Assembly (NCBI RefSeq): GCF_963583255.1
Contig: NC_084814.1
Location: 25,829,598 to 25,893,597 of the forward strand
Length of the DNA stretch: 64,000 nt
From: Pyrus communis
Lineage: Eukaryota; Streptophyta; Magnoliopsida; Rosales; Rosaceae
Reading direction: 5' to 3'
The notes under the pieces were generated by a model. It was given only the letters and a program-made list of their open reading frames with translations. It had not been told where the DNA came from and searched no databases. Of the stretch, positions 58,127-64,000 are shown piece after piece (the stretch's first letter is position 1; each line of letters begins with the position of its first letter). The position numbers and the translations under genes were made by a program.

Positions 58127-59888
58127 AATCTTAATTAATTAAATTTAACGACTAGTTGAGTAGTTTTCAATTCCCGATTAAGCATATTTAACATCAGCTA
58201 GGGATAAAGAGTTACCTTACCAACCTTTCCCTGACCTTGTGTTTTTCGCTTACCCTGATTTGAACCGCCCCAACTAAGTATATGCTGTGTATTATATAGC
58301 TTTCCTCTCTGCTTTTGTGTTTTGGTTACGCAAATGTGTGTATGTAATTTTGGTCGTAGCATTAATCTGTAAGTAGTGCTGAGTATGAAGATTGGATGTA
58401 GTTACTAATACAAATTTCATTTTTGATTATTTTATATAAACTTTCATTTCGTTATATTTATATGAAGAAATTAGGTTCACATCCTTCCTTTTGCCACTTC
58501 TTTGATTAAAACCTTATTCATTTTCAATTTTTTTTTTATCAAGGTCCTTGATATTAATAGCATCATTAATTATTTCAACAATTAAATATTTTTTATTTCA
58601 AAATATCTTCATTTAATGTTAAAAATGTTACAATTAGTATATTTATATTTATGGTTAAATTTTTTATCATATATTTTTAGTTTTAGTTTGTACCCAATTT
58701 TAATTTGCAACCCTTTTTTAATTTGTACCAATTTTCTTTTCAGTTTTAATTTGTACCCATATATTAATTTCTTTTTGTGCCCATATTTTATAAAGTTTTA
58801 TTTGTATTTGTACCCATATTTTTTTTATTTATTTGTACCCATTTTTAATTTTGCTAAATGTACCCATGCTAATTATATGTACCATTCATGTAATTTTTTT
58901 CAAAATTTTAATCTTAAAATGTACTCATTCTTAAATATACCAATTTGTTATATGTAAAATGTACCCTTATATATATATATATAATCTATTCAATTTTTTT
59001 TCGAATCTATTTTTCTTTTTTCTTTGATTTGAGAATATATCCATGTTAAGTTTAATCAAAGAAATTTACTAATTTTATTAAGCCTAATATCTTTTTTTTT
59101 TTTTTTTTTTTTTTGTGATTTTGAAGAATGTACCCATGTTTTGATACAATAATTTTGTTATTAATTTTGATGAATGTACCAATGTTTTTATATATATATA
59201 TATAGACACACACACACAATAGTATATTTATATTTTAATATTTTTAATCCCACAAATTATGGTTTTTTATTTAAAATCTCTAATATAAACAACTATAAAT
59301 TTTAATTTTTAATTTAAAAATATAGTAACGTACATATAAATAAATTATCACATTAATTTCAGGAACTTAGATAAAAAATTAAAAATCAACAAGGTTTTAG
59401 TCAAAGAATATTCATAATTAGGGACCGCATCCAAAGTTTCTCTATTTATATATTTGAGTGGTGCACCCATAATCGGGCTGTAGTATTTGTGTTATGTTTG
59501 AGTATGTACCTATATACGTGCATATTACATCGGAGAAATCTGTAGTATGGGGTTGAGAGCCTTTCGACAGAGAGATTGGGGAGAGAAGAAGAGTGTTGGA
59601 GAAAAGCCCCCTGCCGAGCAGAAGATCCAAGCGGCCGCCAGACTCGAGGATCCGAGGCTCGAGATGTTGACTGACGCCCAAAGACAACACTACAAGTCCG
59701 GAGCACCTCTATTAAAATTGACCATGAAAACACAAATTTAAACAAATTGCCGACTTAATCAGGACTGATGACCCCTCGGATTCCTAGATCCAGCCTGTAG
59801 TATAGCCGAGATAATGAGAACCGAGTACCAAAAGCAACACTCATAACTTGGTAGTTTCAGCTGTCGACCCAACATTTGCTCGGCGCAT
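58127..59888 (+). repeat. Duplicated segment A, copy 2, with an insertion
   Basis: Second copy of the DNA that follows the DUF789 stop codon. Similarity starts at AAATCTTAATTAATT, right after what would be the DUF789 stop, and ends near TCGGCGCAT. It is split by the 979-bp MULE-like insertion at 58464-59442. No DUF789 coding sequence came with it. Confidence 0.8.
58464..59442. mobile_element. MULE-like non-autonomous element with 9-bp target duplication
   Basis: Comparison with the uninterrupted copy at about 46380-46395 shows an insertion of 979 bp. It is flanked by TATTTATAT at 58455-58463 and 59443-59451, the 9-bp size typical of Mutator-like elements. The ends are long imperfect inverted repeats: TTTGATTAAAACCTTATTCA on the left and TTTGACTAAAACCTTGTTGA as the right-end complement, extending over roughly 100 bp. 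The interior is AT-rich with repeated TTTGTACCCAT-like phrases and no transposase. Confidence 0.8.
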
Positions 59889-60427
59889 ATCAACTACGGT
59901 CCTCCCCGATCACAACCTAAAATGTTCACCTAGCTTGAGCTCGAAAAATGATCGAGGCGACCTCATCATGGATGGCCTCGTTTTGGTTGACCGTATGAGG
60001 CTAAAATGATTGAGCATGGTAGTATGAATAGCCAAGTTTAGTGTATTTGTAAATGGCTTGGTCCGCTTCAATTTCATGTAATTGGTTAATAGACTTTGTT
60101 CTTAGCTAGGAGGCGTATCTGACTTATTCTGCTATTCATTTTTTTTAATTAAGTCAAATCTCTAAAATATTTTCCATTATATTTTTCAATATTAATGTAG
60201 CCGGCCACTAACCATCTCAGTTAGACCAAAGACGCCATCATTGAGAGTTGGAGCTCTGATCCTCCAATTTTCCCCAAAAATAATGGGTCGGGTCACGCCA
60301 CTACTCTCCTTGTTCATTCATCTCGGCTCAAGTCTCCAAACGATAAGAGTTTCTCCTAGCTTAGAACAAGTTTTCTCTCTTTTAGTTCAAGTAGAATAGC
60401 AGAATAAGTCTTGTTCAAAAAAAGAAA
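59889..60427. other. Intergenic DNA with an inverted LTR fragment
   Basis: 60145-60175 is the reverse complement of the start of the LTR at 61514. 60121-60137 and 60396-60412 are an inverted repeat pair (GACTTATTCTGCTATTC). This suggests a local inversion at the left edge of the next element. No gene was seen. Confidence 0.6.
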
Positions 60428-61740
60428 TTTGATATAGGTTTTTTGTCTTATGGACAAATGATTTTTTTGATTTATTTCATAGTATTGCTCATCTGTAGTT
60501 TTATAAATACCTTCTTATGGAGAAGAATAATGTATTGAAGTTGTATTTGAGAACTGTGAGATTGTAGAAAATTATAAATTTACTCTAAGCCCCTTATTTT
60601 CAACTTGGTATCAAATTAGAATTTGATTCTTGGTTGAACTTTGTTGTGAGCGCTTTCTTGTGCTGGAAGCTAATTTTCTTCGTGCACCCACATGTCATGA
60701 ACTTGAGGGTGAAGATTGTCTACAATTGTTAGAAGAAGATAAATTTCCACTACCATAAAGAAGAAAAAGGTTGTACTTTCGCTGCTTTGGAGAAGAGATT
60801 CGGAAAAAACTAAATAAATAAATTTCATGGTAGGATCGGTTTCCTATCATGTTTTTTTTTTTCTTGTGAAAACAGTTTGTTTTTTAGTTTGAGGAAGGAT
60901 AAAAAAAAAGAAGGATAAAAAAATTTAAAAAGAAAAAAAAAAACACATTTGGTGAGACGTTAGTTTCAATTGGGCTTTCGAAAAGATTAGCAATTGTTCT
61001 AACTGGACTTCTGAAAAGAAGCGTTAGTTTTAGTTGGGCTTTCGAAAAGATTAGCGTTTGTTCTAACTGGACTTTCGAGAAGAAGCGTAGTTCCAATATA
61101 TCAAGAGATTTATTGATCGGGTTTTCAAAAAAAAAAACGTTAGTTCCAATTGGGCTTTCAAAAAAGATAAGCGTCAGTTCTAGTTGGACTTTTGAAAATA
61201 GGAGTTAGTTCTGAGGATCATGATTTGTCAGTCGGGTTTTTGAAAAGAGGCGTTTGTTCTAGTTGGGCTTTTGAATTTGGAGCAAGTTTGAGTTGGGCAT
61301 TCGAAAAGAGACATTAGCTCTGACGGATTGTGATCTGCTGAGCTTTCGGAAAGATTGACATTAGTTTCAACATATCAGTGTAGATTTTCGATACGTGTGG
61401 CTCACTTAACGCGTGGTCCCATGTGAGGGGAGGTGTTGAATTAACAAAGTTTCAAATTAGATCTTATTTTCTTCTTGGCAAACTCACGATTTCACATTAT
61501 GAGTTTGAGGGGGTGTTGGAAAATATTTTAGAGATTTGATTTAATTGGGAATTTGATATGATTTGACTTGATATAGGTTTCCTTGTCTTGTGGACAAATG
61601 ATTTTTTATTTATTTCTTAGTATTGCTCCTTTATAGTCTTATAAATATCTCCTTATGGAGAAGAATAAAGTATTGAAGTTGTATTTGAAAATTGTAAAAT
61701 TGAAGAGAATTGTAAATTTATCCTAAACCTTTTATTTTCA
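60428..61740 (+). mobile_element. Small non-coding LTR element (TRIM/LARD-like)
   Basis: The left LTR is incomplete (about 60428-60602) and the right LTR is 61514-61740 (227 bp, TGTTGG...TTTTCA). After the left LTR comes a primer-binding-like TTGGTATCAAATTAG (60605-60619), and before the right LTR a purine tract GAGTTTGAGGGGG. The roughly 0.9-kb interior has no gag or pol and is dominated by tandem repeats. The left LTR's first part appears inverted further upstream. Confidence 0.65.
60946..61370 (+). repeat. Degenerate tandem repeat inside the small LTR element
   Basis: Units of about 30-33 bp in alternating forms, such as GTTAGTTCCAATTGGGCTTT plus CGAAAAGA and GTTCTAACTGGACTTTCGA plus GAAGAAGC. 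At least ten diverged copies are visible. Confidence 0.75.
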
Positions 61741-62364
61741 ACTAGTAATTGTGCTGCATCTTTCATCGTCCTTCTCCTTATTTTCTGATCACACCCAAAT
61801 GAATGGCTCAGACGACATATTAATAAGGTGGTGGCAGTGGATATTGGTAGTATGCTGACCCAAAGAGAAATTTAGGTGCCCTGATCAATTTTGGGGCGAG
61901 GTGGTTTGGAGGAACACATTGCTTGTTTGAAGTGGATTGGAGAAGCAGACTGTTTGTTGTTTTGGACGAGTCGAGCAGATCATTTTGTTTGAGGTGTCGA
62001 ATGATTTTATCATGATCTCGGTGTTACAAGAAATTTAAACTCTCTTTTGAATTTGATGGTTGGTAGGAATAGCAGATGTGGTCTAACAGAGCATAAATTT
62101 TCTAGGCCGAGCCGATTTTGTTTTCGATAAGACTTGTGGCTGCTGCATTTAGGGCTCGGCTCGGTTCTTCTTGTGCAGTTTCGATAAGAGATTTAGAGAT
62201 AAGTAACACACATCACTTTTTTGTTTAATATTATGCTTAAAACATCCGTCGGAGGGAGACTAGCTACATAGGAAGATAGATAAATTATTACATAAGCAAA
62301 ATCAAACAATGATCTTCTTATTTATTTACTATTAGATTTCATATAATTTGTGTAGCCGTTTTGA
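61741..62364. other. Intergenic DNA
   Basis: No gene or repeat recognised. It is the 3' flank of the cupin-like exon on the minus strand. Confidence 0.4.
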
Positions 62365-62497
62365 TTAATGGTTGTTGTACCAAAATTGTTTCTGAAGATA
62401 ATTAACCATATTATCGTCCACCTGGAATGCCTTGGCCAAAACATCAGGGTTGATGGGAGGGTTGGATCCGAAGACCGCATTCGCGATGGTGATCACT
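62365..62497 (-). CDS. Last exon of a cupin-like (11S-globulin-type) protein
   Basis: A minus-strand AG acceptor (TTTCCAACAG) is followed by an open 133-bp exon ending in TAA. It encodes the ending [20 protein letters not shown], then [20 protein letters not shown]. The pattern [17 protein letters not shown] is like the C-terminus of 11S-globulin/germin-type cupins, where this helix closes the second barrel. Upstream exons are not in the window: a Copia LTR begins 41 bp upstream of the acceptor (62538), so the gene is either split by that element with its 5' part beyond 64000, or truncated. The family call is tentative. Confidence 0.5.
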
Positions 62498-62537
62498 CTG
62501 TTGGAAATTCAACTCAAAACAAGTTGGTGCTAGCTAT

Positions 62538-62932
62538 TGTTGAAAATCAATGTCAAAGTTAGGCAATGTTAGGTATGGTTGAATAAAAATTATTAGGTGC
62601 AATTAATGTGTTTTGTGTGGTAATAAATAATCTTAGTTTAATCATTTGGTTTGCTATAAATACCCAAGTTCTCAAGCATTGTATATCATCCCATCCAAAT
62701 CCCACTTCCAATTGTGAAGAAGCTTGTAAGCTTTCTTATTCCAATAGTTTGTAAACCTTTTCATATATCAAAGTCCAAGTGTTTTTCCAAAGCTTGTTGC
62801 TTCCCTCCTTTCTCTATTTCTTTCTTTGTCCAATTTTATTTGAGAGTGCAAAGTGAAAGAGGTGTGATAGAGTTTGTAAACTTATCACCCACATATTTTG
62901 GTATTGAGTTAGTAAACTGTCAAATACCAACA
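62538..62932 (+). repeat. 5' LTR of the right-edge Copia
   Basis: A 395-bp LTR as defined by its TGTTG start and the primer-binding site at 62933. The start was placed by similarity to the related LTR and the TG end. Confidence 0.8.
62654..62662 (+). promoter_or_regulatory. TATA box in the right-edge Copia LTR
   Basis: CTATAAATA in the conserved context TTTGCTATAAATACCCAAG, as in the related LTR at 34121-34379. Confidence 0.55.
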
Positions 62933-62976
62933 ATTGGTATCAGAGCCAGAATACCATTCTGGCAGGTGCAGCAGTT

Positions 62977-64000
62977 ATGGCGTCCAACTTAGTGCAACTC
63001 CAAGTTCCCACATTGAAGAAAGAAAATTATGAAAGATGGTGCATCCAATTCAAAGCATTGTTTGGATCACAGGAGCTATGGGAAGTTGTCAGTAGTGGGT
63101 ATGTTGTACCCACTGCCGAGCAAGAAGCCGTATATACTGCGGATCAAAGGAACACTCTCAAGGACTTACGAAAGAAGGACCAAAAGGCGCTGTATCTTCT
63201 ATACCAGGGTTTGGAAGATTCAACGTTCGAGAAGGTTGCAGAAGCAACAACGAGCAAGCAAGTATGGGATACACTCAGTACAATCTACAAAGGAGTAGAT
63301 CGAGTCAAGAAAGTGAGGTTACAATCACTTCGAGCAGATTTTGAAACTGCTCATATGAATGAAGGGGAGAGCATCTCCGACTATCACTCAAGGCTCATTG
63401 TGATAGTAAATCAGATGAGGAGAAATGGCGAGAGACTCGATGAAGTACGAGTTGTGAAGAAGATACTCCGGTCACTCACATCTAAGTTTGAGCATGTGGT
63501 GACTGCCATTGAGGAATCCAAGGATTTGGAGGTGATGAGCACAGAAGAGCTACTAGGATCCCTCCTAGTTCACGAGCAACGCATTCAGAAGAATGCAAGC
63601 CCCACAACGCTAGAGCAAGCTTTGGAGTCAAAGTTGAATATTGACAAACCAAATAAAGGTCGTGGGCAGTGGAACTCACGTCGTGGGAGCTCATCCAACC
63701 GTAGCCGAGGACGAGCCCGAGGAAGAGGTCGAGGCTATGCACAAAATCAAGGTCAGTCTCAGGAGTGGAGATCTACTCGAGGAAAGGCGCATATCCAGTG
63801 TCACAACTGTAAGCAATATGGACATTATGCCAATGAATGTTCACATAAAAATGGTGAGCATGTCAACATGGCAGAATCAAGTGGAAATACTGATGAAGAA
63901 CTTACAGTCTTACTAGCACACCATGATTCCAGTAGCCAACAAGATGTTTGGTATTTGGACTCTGGTGCAAGTAATCACATGTGTGGAAAGAAGGAGTTTT
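62977..64000 (+). CDS. Copia Gag-Pol, N-terminal 341 residues (partial)
   Basis: Open from the ATG at 62977 to the window end. The Gag capsid part (VPTLKKENYERWCIQFKALF, KILRSLTSKFEHVVTAIEES) is followed by an Arg/Gly-rich stretch (RGRARGRGRG), a zinc knuckle CHNCKQYGHYANEC and the protease motif VWYLDSGASNHMCG, where the active site is DSG. No stop is seen so far. Confidence 0.9.
   Translation, partial: MASNLVQLQVPTLKKENYERWCIQFKALFGSQELWEVVSSGYVVPTAEQEAVYTADQRNTLKDLRKKDQKALYLLYQGLEDSTFEKVAEATTSKQVWDTLSTIYKGVDRVKKVRLQSLRADFETAHMNEGESISDYHSRLIVIVNQMRRNGERLDEVRVVKKILRSLTSKFEHVVTAIEESKDLEVMSTEELLGSLLVHEQRIQKNASPTTLEQALESKLNIDKPNKGRGQWNSRRGSSSNRSRGRARGRGRGYAQNQGQSQEWRSTRGKAHIQCHNCKQYGHYANECSHKNGEHVNMAESSGNTDEELTVLLAHHDSSSQQDVWYLDSGASNHMCGKKEF

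Larger units (their letters stand above)
62538..64000 (+). mobile_element. Copia element, 5' part (runs off the window)
   Basis: 5' LTR 62538-62932 (395 bp, TGTTG...CCAACA), then primer-binding site ATTGGTATCAGAGCCAGAAT and an open gag-pol. The LTR is related to that of the integrase-less element at 30714-34379: both share TGTTGA-AATCAATGTCAA at the start and TTTGCTATAAATACCCAAG plus CTCAAGCATTGTATATCATC in the middle. The 3' end is not in the window, so target duplication and LTR age cannot be checked. Confidence 0.9.

Overview
The window looks like nuclear DNA of a eudicot plant, most probably a woody Rosaceae species such as apple or pear. That placement is inferred from the general look of the genes and transposons, not from any search. 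Genes have many short exons with GT-AG introns, intergenic DNA is AT-rich, and LTR retrotransposons, MITEs, a SINE and solo LTRs make up a large share of the sequence.

Layout. (1) 1.8-4.9 kb, minus: a complete 13-exon gene for the B subunit of DNA polymerase epsilon (DPB2), containing a U12-type AT-AC intron. (2) 5.6-18.3 kb: a transposon cluster. It holds a 2.0-kb solo LTR, a Copia element that keeps only gag, and a PPR gene (At1g73400-like) that is a pseudogene. The PPR gene carries frameshifts, a stop, a 0.5-kb insertion and a full-length, open Copia element. (3) 20.4-23.7 kb, minus: an intact glutamate decarboxylase gene with two related MITEs in and beside it. (4) 25.2 kb: a Cassandra-type solo LTR carrying a 5S-rRNA-like segment. 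(5) 26.4-27.7 kb, minus: a small PHD-finger gene. (6) 29.2-39.6 kb, minus: two broken copies of a D-cysteine desulfhydrase-like gene. The first exon of one copy was hit by two different Copia elements only about 58 bp apart; one of these has no integrase. (7) 41.6-46.0 kb, plus: a 1179-aa DUF789 protein gene. (8) 46-60 kb: a CNGC20-type cation-channel gene (790 aa, 12 coding exons), flanked by duplicated segments, a second 2.3-kb solo LTR, a MULE-like insertion and a SINE. (9) 60.4-64 kb: a small non-coding LTR element with tandem repeats, the last exon of a cupin-like gene, and the 5' part of another Copia element that runs off the window.

The five genes that read as intact (DPB2, GAD, PHD, DUF789, CNGC) have unrelated functions, so no operon or pathway cluster is visible. 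Every exon junction was read by eye from splice signals and reading frame. In DPB2, GAD, DUF789 and CNGC all exons join in frame to a plausible full-length protein. The best candidates for something new are the AT-AC intron, the integrase-less Copia with LTRs identical outside one tandem block, the paired insertions in one exon, and the duplicated flanks around the CNGC gene. I found no evidence of a wholly new biological system.
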